Assembly (NCBI GenBank): GCA_020747015.1
Contig: JAGTJM010000056.1
Location: forward strand, 62,001-126,000
DNA: 64,000 nucleotides
Reading direction: 5' to 3'
DNA from: Pyrenochaeta sp. MPI-SDFR-AT-0127
Taxonomy: Eukaryota; Ascomycota; Dothideomycetes; Pleosporales; Cucurbitariaceae
Positions 34,648 to 46,804 of this stretch are shown here, piece after piece. Position numbers and translations under genes: made by a program. How positions within the stretch are numbered: position 1 is the stretch's first letter; every line of letters begins with the position of its first letter. The notes beneath the pieces were generated by a model. It was not told the origin of the DNA and made no database searches. It saw nothing but the letters and a program-made list of their open reading frames with translations.

Positions 34648-36573
34648 CTATAACTTAGCTCTCCCTTCAGTCTTTAAGCGCGCGTGGTACTGATCTCGCA
34701 TCTCTCTTCTCAACATTTTGCCTGATGGTGTTCTTGGAATCTGTATCTAATATTAGCATTAACAGTAAGACTCGAAAATGCATGAACATACCGAGTCAAC
34801 AGCTTCAATACCGCCAGTGAGCCACTTGTGCTTACTCAATCTACTCTCAATCCACTCGTTCAACTTCTTCGCTACAGTCGCTTCACCCTGTTTCTGACCC
34901 TCAGCAGTCAGTACCACCCAGGCTCTGACAAATAGCGATCCATCGCCCCGGCCATTGTCAACACCAGCAACACATGCGTCGCGTACGAGACCTTCGGGAT
35001 GATCAAGCAACGTGTCTTCAACCTCTGTCGCAGCAACTTGCAGGCCCTTCACCTTTATCATCTCCTTCAAGCGATCGAGGTAGTGGATTCGATCGTGCTC
35101 GTCGCGCATGACGAGGTCGCCAGTGCGCAGCCAACCCGGCTCCGTGAATATGTCAGCGGTAGCTTTTTCATCTTTGAAGTAGCCTGGAGTGACGACAGGG
35201 CCACGAGCCCACATTTCACCCTTCTGGCCTTTGGGTACATCCTTAAGAGTGTCTGGATCTACGACGCGACCTTCCATACCAGGAAGCAGGTAGCCGATGG
35301 TCCCTGGTAGGGCGGGCTCAAGACCAAATATTCCAGGTGCGGTTGGGCTTGCAATACTGGCAGCCTCGCTCAGACCATAGCCACTAGGAATTGGCATACC
35401 TGCGCCTTGAGGCAGCTTCTTCGCTAATTGGTACGCAACATCCGGAGGAAGATATGCAGCTCCGCTCACAGCACCAGCTACAGAACTTAGGTCGTACTTC
35501 TCCGTCAAAGGACTTTGAGCGAGCTGACGGACTAGAGGCGGGACCAGTGGGAGTATCGTAACTCTGTATTTTTGAATACTCCTTAATGCAAGTTCGAGAT
35601 CCCATTTAGGTAGCATGATGTTGGTGTTTTTCATTAGATTCACCCGTAAAATCCAGATTATCATGCCGTACGAATGGTACATTGGAATAACGCCCAAAGT
35701 GATTGCTGGCTCCAATGGTTCGATACCGCCAAAACGGGCACCTTGTACTGCTGTGATCAGGGTCTGCATGCCTGAGTGGTACCCATTCTTATGCGATATC
35801 ATCATAGCTTTCGGCAGCCCAGAAGTCCCTGAAGATTGGAAGAGATACGCCATTCGATCTCCGCCGAGAAGCTTGCGCGGTCGTTCCGGTAGCTTAGAGC
35901 CTTCTCGGACGAGAGACTCAATAGTCCGGTAGCCAGACACAGCGTCTAATTTCGAATCATCACTCAACACAAGAACCTTCTTCGGATCGAGTTTAAGCTT
36001 TAGAGGCAGGTTATCGCCTTCCCCGGAGCCTAATTTTAAAGCCTCTTTCAACACCGGAAGGAGCGACTCGTGGCACATGATACTTGTAATCTGCATCTTG
36101 CGAAGCACCCACCATAATTCGTACGGTGTGCTCCCAGGACTAATTCCGCCAAAGACTAGCTCTGATCGAAAACAAGCATGAGCGACCATTGGATAGTGAA
36201 CATGATTCTTCGAGAATAGACCCAAGATTTCGCCTTCTTCTTTATCGTTCACCGGACTCTTGCCTAAACCCAATGGATTGGGTCCATCGTGACGAAAAAC
36301 ACGTGCCAGTGCGCAGACTCGTGCATAGAAACTATGAAGCATTACAACCTCTTCTGTGACTGCGTTGACGAAGAGAGGATAGTCTTCCGGCAGAGGATTG
36401 TTGGGTGGGAAACATAATTCGTGGATGTTAAGGTCCTCTGGCGTTGGCGGAAAGGGACCAAAAGGCGATGCAAAAATAGGATTATCATGGGGTTTATATT
36501 TGTCTTTATGTGGATCTGGAGCATTGGGACCAAGGTACCTGGACCAGTGAGGGTTAAAGATGTCGTATGTCAT
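34648..36573 (-). CDS. Peroxisomal-type acyl-CoA ligase (4-coumarate-CoA ligase-like)
   Basis: Two exons, 36573-34792 and 34740-34648, giving 624 aa. ANL-superfamily motifs run in order: P-loop FQSSGTSGLPKAM, YHSYGM, YGLSEAAS, LRTGDLV, the hinge LDRLKEMIKVKG, and the catalytic lysine motif PSGKMLRRE encoded in the 93-bp last exon. It adenylates a carboxylic acid and forms its CoA thioester. The last exon also places AKL at the C-terminus, a consensus PTS1, so import into peroxisomes is likely. Reading through the intron would lose both the lysine motif and the signal. The N-terminal 90 residues are longer than in plant 4CL. Substrate is unknown: fatty acids or aromatic acids are both possible. 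Confidence 0.9.
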
Positions 36574-38090
36574 GGTAGATTTGCAGAATAAAGGTAGTAA
36601 GACGTCGTTAAACTAAAAGTGTAGATCAAGTGGTTCGAGGGTCCCTACAAGAATACATGGATCAGTATGGTTCTTGTTGGTTGTGCAAATAGAGGCTCGT
36701 CATCTTGCGGACTTCCGAGGTGCTCTGCTGCATAGCGCCCCGCGTTTCTCTAGGGCGATTCGACATCGTGCATGCGAGTAAGCCAAGCCAACATGGGCAA
36801 CTTTGAACTTCGTCAATGACAGCGTCCTGCCGTTCATGTGCACAATTTAATTATACTTTCCGGCATGAGCTAAAGCAACATTGTTGTTTACGATGGACTC
36901 GGGTAGCAAAGAAGTAGCCTTCGATCCTACTTGATCACTGTGAAAACGATTAGCCGGTCACTTAGCTCGCACCACCCCGATCCATCTTCTAGACTTCGAA
37001 TAATGGTCAGTGTGTTTGTTGTGCGCCCATCAATTTCAGCGACACCAAGATTTTTACGATGTGGGTGCTTGTAGTATTCTCACAATGTACATATGCCTCT
37101 TCTGCCAAACTCCGCTGGTCCGCTAAGACAATGACAAGTTCGTGTGGTCTTCAAGAGGCTACTACAAGTTTGGAATCAATACTAGAATTGGTAGAATATC
37201 ACGGACTGACTCAGAAGTCACTATCGCTTTTTTGAAAGCTTCTTCACAGCTTGCAGCCAAGACAATTCAACAACCATCAATCGAGAAATAATAGCATGCC
37301 GAAGTTCCAATCGTTCTCAGACGTTGCGTGGCTGTACTAGGCTGCTTGTGCCGGCGGCCCGAAGAAACTTAAGTATCCTTTCTCAGTATGTATCAGTAGT
37401 AAGAAAAGTTGTGCCGCAATCTATCGGGCATTCAACAATTCCGAGAAGGCATATCCTGGGTGGATGCTCAACACCAATAGACCGGAAGGCCAAGCTCATT
37501 AGGGTACGTTTTCCACCCACTTGGGATTTTCGAGCTCGCCACTAACATATCTTCTATGACACCCAATGGAATCGCATTTGAGTGTCTCGCTCACACAAGC
37601 TCGCGGAGCTGTCACGATGTTCGCTACACAGCAAATCAGAGTGCCAAGGGTATTTCGAGTCTCCAGCGACGATGTGCGCCTTCGCAATACATTGGACGCC
37701 AAAAATGCCAGCGATGGTGGGTTGGCGTTAGAGGCTGAGGAGGCGCTTACTTTATTTTGATTCCCCAGGCCCCTTTTCGTATCTAGTCTGGATTGAGTTG
37801 GTGCGTCGTTTCAGCTGACTGACCCTGGCTGTTTCCCATCGTACCTTCGACAACATCGCGTCTCTCATCGTTGCTATATCTATCCTGGTTACTCGCAGGT
37901 AATGCGATGGAAATATACCTCCAGCTCGGTGTGAGGCTTCTCTGATGACAGTGCGCGTGCAAAGGAGTAGAGAGTGCGTTTAACCCCGAAGTGATCGTCC
38001 ACGCTTCAGCTTCAGCCTCAGCCTTTCCCGATTGGTTCCAGGTGCGTCTGATAGCCTGCCACCAAACTATATAGTGGAACACGAATCCTC
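36574..38090. other. Intergenic region between divergent genes
   Basis: A 1.5-kb spacer shared by divergent promoters (acyl-CoA ligase and CorA-like). Small plus frames at 37324-37760 were examined. A GTACGT donor at 37504 has no matching acceptor that links them, so no gene is called. Confidence 0.5.
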
Positions 38091-40083
38091 ATGCCAATTC
38101 CGCACAAGCTTTTCTCTTCGTTGTCAGTATCGAGCAGGAGTCGTGAACTGAAAGAAGAGGCCGGCATCATGTCATCGGACATCGAAAATCCCAGCGTGAA
38201 ACCTGCCAAGACTGCTACCATCGACCTTGTGCCTTCTTTGTGGTCGGCGAGAGCAATACCACAGACACCCCAGTTTGGCGATCCATACAAGTTAATTGGA
38301 GATTGCTATGAACGTATACCGATAGCACAGGAATGGGAGATACCGGATCCGTGAGTAACGCGCAACAGCTCATCCGAGTTTCTTGCTTACATGTTGTAGC
38401 AATAGCAAAACATTGCCATATCTTGCGCATATAAAATCGCTCTCAACTACATGGAAAACATTGCGTCATCTGGCGGACTGGATGCAGGTCGGGACTACGC
38501 CGCTGAGATGGAATGACTTGAAAAGACATCCAGAGGAGCGTGAAAAACGTGCCAACAAAACGAATATTACATTCCTTGAATATTTGCCTGAGAAAACACC
38601 AGAGCCACAAAAGATTAACTCCCCAGAGGTACTCAGAGAATGTCTTCAGGCTATTGAGCAAGAGCGCGCAATTGATCCACCACTCAGACTATTCATAGTG
38701 GAAGACCTCTCACGACAAGTCATTGAAATCCTCGGCGCCAGGTTCGACATCGATCCCCTGTTTTTCCGTGAGCAGATTGACGACTATGTATGGCACAATA
38801 CACGGGATCCATGGGCTATACCACCAAGCCTGATGTCGGACATGAAGCGTCGCCAGTGGTTCCGAATGCGTAACATGCGGCTTCGTTACTACCTCAACAA
38901 AGAGGAATTTGAAGCATCAAGGCTAGAAGCCAACACATGGAACGTACTTCGTCGACCAGACAACGATGAAAATCACTGGAATTATCAAGATCGAGCCGGG
39001 GCGATTGTGTCGATCATGCGAACGCGAACAACTGTTTGGGTCGGAAAGGACAAGAAATGTGGCAACGGGACTGTCGGTATTGTACTGCTGGATCCGACCC
39101 AAAGTCGCGGGCAGCCGCTTTGGTATGATCGCACGAACTGGCTACCAACACCGACAATGGAGATGAAGGCAATTCCAAACATCAGAACTTCCGTGTCATG
39201 GTACGAAGAGTAAGTAGTTCCTGTGTGTGAACTGCTTGGAGATATCTGCTGACATCGAGCCTCTACTAACAGCATCGTGCAAATGACAAAAGCATTTCCT
39301 TGGTTCGAGATGGCAGAAGGACATGAGATAAACGCTCAAGTCCTTGTAAAACCAACTGTATTCACGATCTGTGCAGAGTGGCTCATCGTCTGTGACTACG
39401 TCAAAGCACGACTGAGCCAGATCGAATGGGAGCTTGAAATGCCGCGTCTCTTTCGCTCGAAAGGCGATGCAATAGATACCTCACTGAAGCGATTGCACAC
39501 CTGGCGCCGCCAGATCCCTGTGTTCAGGGAGATGGTTCTAGAAACGCTTGACCAAGCTCTCCCAGCTGCGGCACGACTGACTGCCACCTCTACGCGCTCC
39601 GATGTTGCACCCAACTCCCCATCGTCTGCTGCTTCTGTTCGATTGATATTGTCAGATACTTCAGCAGTAGATCTTGACAACATCAAAGGCTTTGAGGATA
39701 TCGTCCCTGACTTCCGACGCATCCTCGCTGCCATTAACGAGCTTCAGGAGCGCGTCGACCGACTATCTGGCATCGTTATGTCCGAGATTTCGATTGAGGA
39801 TTCGCGCCGTGGGCTCGAAGAGAATCATAATGTTGCGCGCATCACCTGGCTTGCCACAATGTTCATTCCATTGACATTTGTGTCAGGTTTGTATAGCATG
39901 AATGACAGTATTGCCGAACTGAAAGCAACGTATGGTTGGTATTTCTTGACTGCAGTCCCGTTTACCCTTATTGTCATGGCGATAGGTTGGGTGGCGGGTG
40001 GCGGAAGTTTGACGCCCTGGAGGAAAACGCATACAAAACAGAAGGGCATGATCGGCGGCAGAGACAATAAAAAGGCAAAATGA
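38091..40083 (+). CDS. CorA-like Mg2+ transporter family membrane protein
   Basis: Three exons: 38091-38350, 38400-39209 and 39273-40083, giving 626 aa, or 600 aa from the in-frame ATG at 38169, which is equally likely. The large N-terminal cytosolic part is helical with many Trp/Arg pairs and a coiled region near the end (IVPDFRRILAAINELQERVDRL). Two C-terminal membrane helices follow: WLATMFIPLTFVSGLYSMN and a second around YGWYFLTAVPFTLIVMAIGW. That two-helix tail with a G-x-N-like signature is the CorA fold. The canonical GMN filter is SMN here, so magnesium selectivity is doubtful. Fungal CorA-like families of this size are common and mostly uncharacterised. It ends with a short lysine-rich tail. 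Confidence 0.8.
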
Positions 40084-40204
40084 CTGGTGATCTAGCATTG
40101 CGGTGTTGGCGTATTTGCTTCGTTGGGTTAGGCACATATCATTGGCGTTTTTGTCTGCCTCTGACTTACACAATGCACACGTACGCATAATTTATTGCTA
40201 AATT

Positions 40205-41913
40205 CTACAAAGTATATCTGAAGTTTGGATGCCTATGGCCAAGCCTCTCTTCATTTTCTTGTAACAGTCTCTCGTCTCGCTCACCTCTATCTCGCTTCCT
40301 ATTCTCCCACCGCAGGTAGAAAATTTGCGCTAAAGCGAGCACGAGTGTAATGACTAGCGCGCCGAGGCTGACAGAATGACCAAGCGCATATTTTGGTGCA
40401 TCTCGCTGGAGATAGATGAATGTGCCGATAAAGGCAGAGCAATTGGCGATAGAAATTACGACACCAATGCCGACTGCGCGTACATAATGTGGCGCAAGGT
40501 TATTCGATGACCAGCCCTAGAAGGTCAGCCAAATCAATCACATTCTTGAGGGTGTTAATATACCATGACCATGGGAGACCCCTGGAAAACACCTATCGCG
40601 ACTAGAAATGTCCCAGCATACCGGACGGCATTCGTTTTGGCGACGAGCATCATGATGTAGCCGCATATTCCGACAACTGAGCCCACCACTACGAAGTAGC
40701 CACGGTTTTTTACCTTGTCTGAGCAGTATGCGGTTACAAGAACAGTAACGAATGCGGCCATGTTGGGTGGGACCGTAAAGAGCTGCGCAGTCGTTGACCT
40801 GTATCCCATACCGGCAATAATGGATGGTAGAAATAACGAAAAGCTCTATGATGGATTAACATCGAAGAAAGTGTTAAAGTGGGCCAAGAACCTACATAGA
40901 GAGGCACCAAGAGGAAAAACCAAATGAAAGAGCAAAAGTAGGTCTGCGGAGCCTTGAGCGCCATCCTTACCCAATACCAGCTGAACTCTTCATCATCAAC
41001 AGCAACCGCAGTGGTGGACCCATGAGCGTCCAGCCTCATACGTCGTAGTGCCCATTCCTTCTCCTCGTCGTTGAGGAAGCGAGCAGCAGCAGGTGTATCA
41101 GGCATGAAGAAAAAGCAGATGATGCCGAATACAACCGTTGCTGCACCTTCAACTGTGTACATGTCAGGTCTTTGGGGGCAATCTAAGGAGATTATCTTAT
41201 TAAACTTACTGAAGAAAATCCAAGGCCACCGATCATAGCCCCCAACTTCTATCCTCGCTAATCCACTTGCGAGTAGCCCACCGAAGGCCCCAGATAACGG
41301 CGCAGCACAATAAAATAGCCCACTTCTTAGCAGCATCTCATGCCTTCTGTAAAACATTGCCAGGTATATAATAACACCACCCAATATGCCGCCCTCGAAT
41401 AGTCCCAATAACAACCGGCACACTACCAGCCCCGCAAAGCTATTGACGAAGCCCATAAATGTGCACACTAAGCCCCATGCTGTGATCAAGGATGGTAAAT
41501 AAATGCCAGCACGGAGCTTCTTGACGAGCAAATTTGAGGGGACATCGATAAGGATGTAGGGTATGTAGAAGACAAGGAGTGCGATGTTGAAGGATGTGCC
41601 GTGAGTGATGCGAAGGTCATCTGTTAAGCCCGCGATGCGTGCATTGCCAATGTTACTACGATCAATGAAGGAAAATAGCCTGATAGATGTATCAGTGGTG
41701 ACTTTCAATAGAACGCTCTAGGTAAGGGTAATACCAAATTCCGAAGAGCCATGGCAGGATATGAAGGTCGAATTTGCGATTCAGCTGCCTGTCAAGATGT
41801 GGGTCGTCAATGATATCGCCGGGCTTCATTACACGTTCAATGTGAGCATCATCCGGTGGGGCGGTCTTTTCCACTTGCGGTGGTTCATGTTGGCCTGTCA
41901 TGATTGTGATCAA
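40205..41913 (-). CDS. MFS transporter, anion:cation symporter (allantoate/nicotinate permease-like)
   Basis: Five exons: 41913-41735, 41679-41210, 41152-40896, 40845-40564 and 40516-40205, giving 499 aa. The first helix carries FSFIDRSNIGNARIAG, typical of the ACS family (Dal5/Tna1-like). CRLLLGLFEGG, EEKEWALRRMR and a C-terminal half with GYRSTTAQLFTVPP and GWSSNNLAPHYVRAVG follow, about 12 helices in all. It should import an organic anion (for example allantoate, nicotinate or pantothenate) with protons across the plasma membrane. The exact substrate cannot be deduced. The start could also be the next ATG, five codons in. It is convergent with the CorA-like gene, 121 bp apart. Confidence 0.9.
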
Positions 41914-42317
41914 TACATAGATCCACTTCGTTCAGGGTCGGTATGAAGACTTTCAGGCATAGGCAAATTAAAAGAATAGGAAAGAACTGAGAAAAAACTT
42001 CTAGGATGTCTTCATCGAATTTCTATGTCGGCTACTTGTACAATTGCCGTTGTGCTAAGGCAACCTAGACGCGGGGAAGAATATTGGAAGGATCGCCAGT
42101 CTGCTGCGGGGAATTTCCCGATCAGGAATCCTACCATCCATATATCCGTGCCACTAGTATGACTTCAAACCATATCAAAAACATCTACTGAGCTTACAAA
42201 CCCACCACAGTCCATAGCGGAAGTATCTATTGTGGTTCCTGGCGAGTTCGAGCCCGCCTGGCGAAGTTTTAAGAGCTGTGGCGGCCAGGATTGATGCTTC
42301 TGTCGATCATTCGCCGC
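41914..42317. other. Intergenic, no gene
   Basis: Spacer upstream of the MFS gene and downstream of the acyltransferase-like gene. Nothing recognisable. Confidence 0.6.
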
Positions 42318-43691
42318 TTATTTCGTCACCCATCCCCAGAATTGTCTTGCAACAACGATGCTGGGAAGATCAACGACACGATAGAATAACTCAGACGCGA
42401 CTGCAACGAGTGGTGCACATAAACAGAAGCATGCGAACGCATTCAAGGTGTTGCTTGTACCCAAGCTGTTAACGTGGAGGAACAATTTGATGCCGGCGGT
42501 GTAGATGATAATGGACTGAACGAGGAAGACACCTAGTTTACGTTAGGAGGTTTCCGGAGGATTGGACAGATTGAATCTGGACTTACTGAAGCTGCGCCGT
42601 CCCAGTGCGACAAAAGGCTTACTTCGAAGGAATTTCTGCGGCCATTCGAACGTTTCGATCAAGAGCTGAACACCGAGGATGACAAGGTAGTTATCTACTC
42701 TTGCTAAAGGTTGTTCTTCGTCCAAGTTTTCATTCAGCATTCCACCCTCATACAACCCGGTATGTCCATACAACTCGTTGCTTCGCATCTTCGGGTTCCA
42801 AGAGATGAACAGGTATTGTAACACCACACCTGTGACAACAATAGCTGCATACAACGGCCACACAGGAAATCTGAACTTCCCAACACGAAGCCCACTGAGC
42901 GATTTGGACCGAAAGTTCATGTTGAATACAGCATCAGCGATGAGCAAACCGGTGACACTATACCATGCCCAGCTCTGCACCCAGAATGCGGTCACGATGA
43001 ATGCGAGGAGCGCCTTCACGCGCCATGATATTCGTGTATAGGGAATAATGATCATTGTCATGTACACTGTATAACTTTGCTGAAAGAGAGCGGATATGAT
43101 CCAGAGAGTTCCAGATGGGAATGCTTTGTTGGCAGCTTGGCTACTGTATTCTTTGTTGAGCCAAAAAATATCGAACAGAGAGTTGAAGTAGATTAAGAAA
43201 TTATGAAGGCGCTTCGGTGTATCCGTTGATACATTCCCAGTAAGACTCAAGAACTCGGTGATATATTCTGTCGACGTTGTGCTGAAAGCCGCAGCAGCAA
43301 GCGAGTATGCCACAAATGTTGGGATCCATAGCCTGACACAACGACGGAAAACGCTGGATGCGCACACTTCTCGAGCATTGTTTGCAAGATATGGCAAGCA
43401 AATTGTACGCGCGGAAAGGAAGATGATCCAGGAGTAAATCAGCGCCTCGTTGCAGAAAAGCACCGAAAACGATTTTCGAAGCACTGTTTGGTAGACTGGC
43501 CCATCGATATTATTCGAATCCGGTAAGGCTGCTGGAAGAAACGTCTGAAAAAAGACGAATAAAAAGGATTGAATGACAAGAACGCCACGAAGTCCGATCA
43601 GATAATCTTGATCAATTGTCGTAGTCGATGATCGAACGCCCGATGAAGAGTAGATTGACATTAAACGATGGGACAGAAGTTGAGACTTCAT
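42318..43691 (-). CDS. Multi-pass membrane acyltransferase-3-like protein
   Basis: Two exons, 43691-42587 and 42532-42318, giving 439 aa; an in-frame ATG at 43739 would add 16 residues. The protein opens with a soluble stretch and DYLIGLRGVLVIQSF, which resembles the start of acyltransferase-3 membrane proteins. About ten hydrophobic segments follow, with a conserved-looking FRRCVRLWIPTF loop, FPSGTLWIISALFQQSY and WVQSWAWYSVTGLL. The last exon adds a final helix and an amphipathic tail. The classic His in helix 1 is not where expected (the segment reads FLFVFFQTFLP). It may transfer an acyl group to a glycan or act as a transporter-like partner. The pattern WYAQSWGTYFWLGLL in the 48-51 kb protein matches WVQSWAWYSVTGLL here, so the two are probably related. 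The glycosyltransferase gene lies 1.5 kb upstream on the same strand. Confidence 0.75.
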
Positions 43692-45188
43692 GTTTTGCGA
43701 CGTAACTATCAAAATGCGTAGGGGGGGAGTTTGAAGCAAAAAGTGTTAAAAGCTGGCACCAACAACGACCCCCAAATGAATGGTTCCATGAGCCGCTTGA
43801 CGTCCTCAGCTTCAACGACGCGTACGACTCAAACACGTGCTCGAGTGTGAGATACACAATGCTTTTTTTTAATACGCCGTTCTGCCCAAGATCAGCATCT
43901 TTGAACATCGAAACCATGTTCCTGGATGATACCAGGTTTCTATGCTTAACTATCCTTGCAAAACATGTCAAGACAAGCATTCGAATCCACATTCGACGCA
44001 AAACTCAGCTGAGTTCAGGGGATGGTTCCAGAATACCATGCATGCCAAGATACAATGCTTTTGATAGCGCATATATTAACCCATTGTCGTACAGTTGATA
44101 AGCGTTGGATTCTGTCTTTCTTAGCGGGCGCCATGCCTGCAGCAGTCTTGTGCAGAAGCTTGATCCAACGAACGAAGTAATAGCATGTTTCCGTAATTGT
44201 GTTGAAGAAAATCCTAATCTCAACCAGCAGAGATCAGGGTGTGCAAGGTTGAATTTTGGGGCTGGCGTTTGACATGACGTACAGGATGAAAGTCTTACAT
44301 GTCATTCAACGTCGCAGGGGGAGTATTCTCAGCTAGAACAGGAAAATACTCAACTTGTCATATCGAAAATGACAAGTTTCGGGTGCAAGCCCACAACAGG
44401 GATAAAATTGTACAATATGGATATGAACAGGTGCTGATCTGCATCCCGATAAGACCAACCACTCTTCACAACGTCTTTGACTCGTTCTTCCGAAATATGT
44501 ACGCCACAGCTGGTTCCTGACTACAACTCGCGAAGAAAAATGTGTACAGGGTTTCAGCCTTCGGATGTTGCCACCGACCGCCAATGTTGGGGGTTCCCGA
44601 GGTGCGTCTTGTCCACCCCACGTGTTTCACTAATCTTAGTAGCTTCGTGGAGTGGGGCGCAGGTGGATAGCGTTTGTCGATCATTATGAGCACAGAAATG
44701 ATTCGCAACGAGTGCAGCGAGATTATACGTTGATATGACGGTCAACCCGAAAAGTGCCGTCATGACGTAAATGTTTGTAACAAGGCAGCAGCAACATCTG
44801 CAATTGTAAGTTGGGCAGACTTCAGCGCTGACGCCTGATCGATAATATTGTGGTATAGTACGGAAAGCTGTTTTCAAGCGTAAAATCTTGATTCAACGCC
44901 AGAAAAAAAAGAAATTACTGGTTGGTGGAGGAAGATTGGTTGCTGGGTCATGAAAACAATTGCAGATTGACAAAATGAGCTACTGCAATCTCTTGCGCAT
45001 GTCTTAATCATCCCTGCACTATGAACAAATCCTGGATGTTGGAACATTGGTGTCGAAATCAAAGTCAGTCAACATATTCCGATTGTACAGTCCCACAGCT
45101 AGTGTTTCCTCAGCCTTGAAAGAGGGCATGTAACAACATGACAGCGCAAAGTTCAAAGAAATCTCGAAGCAATCCGATGAATAGTGTA
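43692..45188. other. Intergenic, no gene
   Basis: A 1.5-kb spacer between the acyltransferase-like and glycosyltransferase genes. Frames of about 60-110 codons overlap on both strands and none has a domain. Mixed AT-rich sequence. Confidence 0.5.
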
Positions 45189-46804
45189 TTACTTTCTCGC
45201 GGTGGGGTTCCAGGAGCTGTACCTAACAAGCTGTCGAGCATGTCCGTACAACCCTATGGTGGCGTTGACCACGAGATAGAAAGGATAAAGAATCGAGAAA
45301 AGAATAATCATCCTTCTTGATACGAACTCAGATTTGACCTGGTTCGTAATCCATAGCGTAGCGATTAAGCAGACGATACTGTTGCACAACTTTGTTAGAT
45401 GCTTGAAGCTGAAACGGGGAAGGGTGACACGAACCTGATTATGAAGAGCCACTGTGATATCGGATATTGGAAATAGACTAGCTTCCATAACTCTGCGCCT
45501 GAGGACGGAAACTTGACGATAAGAAACGAGAAAACCAGACAGGTATATTGTGTTACCAGGTAATAGGACGATTCGCGGATGAGCAGAAGGGAAAGCACGC
45601 CGAATCTAGCGGTGAAACTGCGCTTTGCGTGCTCTTCACGAAGTGGATCGTGAACGCCGTTGTACACCATTTTCATATGTCGCATGCTTGCCTGTGCCCA
45701 TCCTTGAGCCCACCGAAGGCGCTGCTTCCAGAATGCACCAAAGGTAGTGGGTGCAAGCTCGTACGAGGTGACATTGAGATCATGTACAGTCTTGCAACCG
45801 CGTGAGAAGGCGCGTAAGGCGGAGTCGATATCTTCAGTGAGCATAGACTCATCCATCTTCATTTCACGAAGTAAAGAAGTTCGCCAATAGCCGTTTGAGC
45901 CGCAAAAGAGACCAAATCCCCACATCGTAGAACGTCCGGGATGCGAAACCGCGTAGATCTTGTCGAACTCAACTGCAATCATACTAGTGAGGAAAGTGTC
46001 GTTGGTGTTAAAGACAATGCAACGACCTTGAACAATGTCGACGTCTGATTCTGCCATAAATCGTTCGGCTGCCCACCTAGGGGCATTTGGATGCGGGTAG
46101 TGGTCGCAATCGTAGATAGCTATGATATCTGACCCAGTATTTAACGTTAAGAAATAGTTGAGATTATCCGCCTTGGAAGTCGAATTAGGGACCTTGATGA
46201 TTCTGACATGATCATACTGCAAGGGTAGTTGGTGCATCTCGGTCTCCAAGGGCTCGATTGATTTGGGTGTGTTGTAGAGGATGTTGATGCGGATTTTATC
46301 CCTTGGGTAATCGAGCTGCTCCAGGGCGTATATCGCGCGGTCCATGATGATATCTTGCTCGTTTGGAAGATATGCGACGATAATGAGATCCAGAATTGGT
46401 AGATTATTGTGCGCGGTCGGAAAGAGCCAGTTCTTTTCTTGCGCCTGCGTGACAATTTTCCTTGCCTCACGGCACGGCGAGATGCTGAAGAAAGCTTCTA
46501 GAACAGTTGTTCCAGCAATGTAGAAATTTGTGCACATGTATATGAACCAGAAGATTGCGATAAGACCCTCGCTACAGTACATGTAGAGACATACTGAGAA
46601 CACATAGTACGAAGCGACTAGGCCGAATGGTGTCCATTCAGAAATGACAGCTGAGATATACTCCAGAATGCCAATAGCTGTCCAACTCTTTCTAGCGGTG
46701 GCTTTCTCGTTAAGTGTGATAGGTTTACCCTCCTCAACTTTGATTATGCAGTCCTTCGATTCGGACATAATGTGGTAAGCGAATGGCAGTGCTTCAGTAT
46801 TCAC
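45189..46804 (-). CDS. Processive family-2 glycosyltransferase (cellulose/hyaluronan synthase-like)
   Basis: Two exons, 46804-45435 and 45378-45189, giving 519 aa; an alternative ATG lies 12 codons in. Two N-terminal membrane segments (about 45-100) precede the cytosolic catalytic core. The core has IIVAYLPNEQD (142-151), SKADNLN (210-216), the nucleotide-sugar DCD at 232-234, TEDID with the catalytic Asp at 325 or so, and the processive signature QRLRW at 361-365. C-terminal helices follow, continuing in exon 2. All D, DxD, TED and QxxRW motifs are intact, so it should polymerise a beta-linked polysaccharide and extrude it through the membrane. Comparable fungal GT2 proteins affect hyphal surface growth and virulence in plant pathogens, but orthology is not shown here. 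Confidence 0.9.

Noticed and set aside
37324..37760. Two-exon small gene upstream of the CorA-like gene
   Set aside because: A good donor exists but no acceptor joins the two frames; likely promoter sequence.
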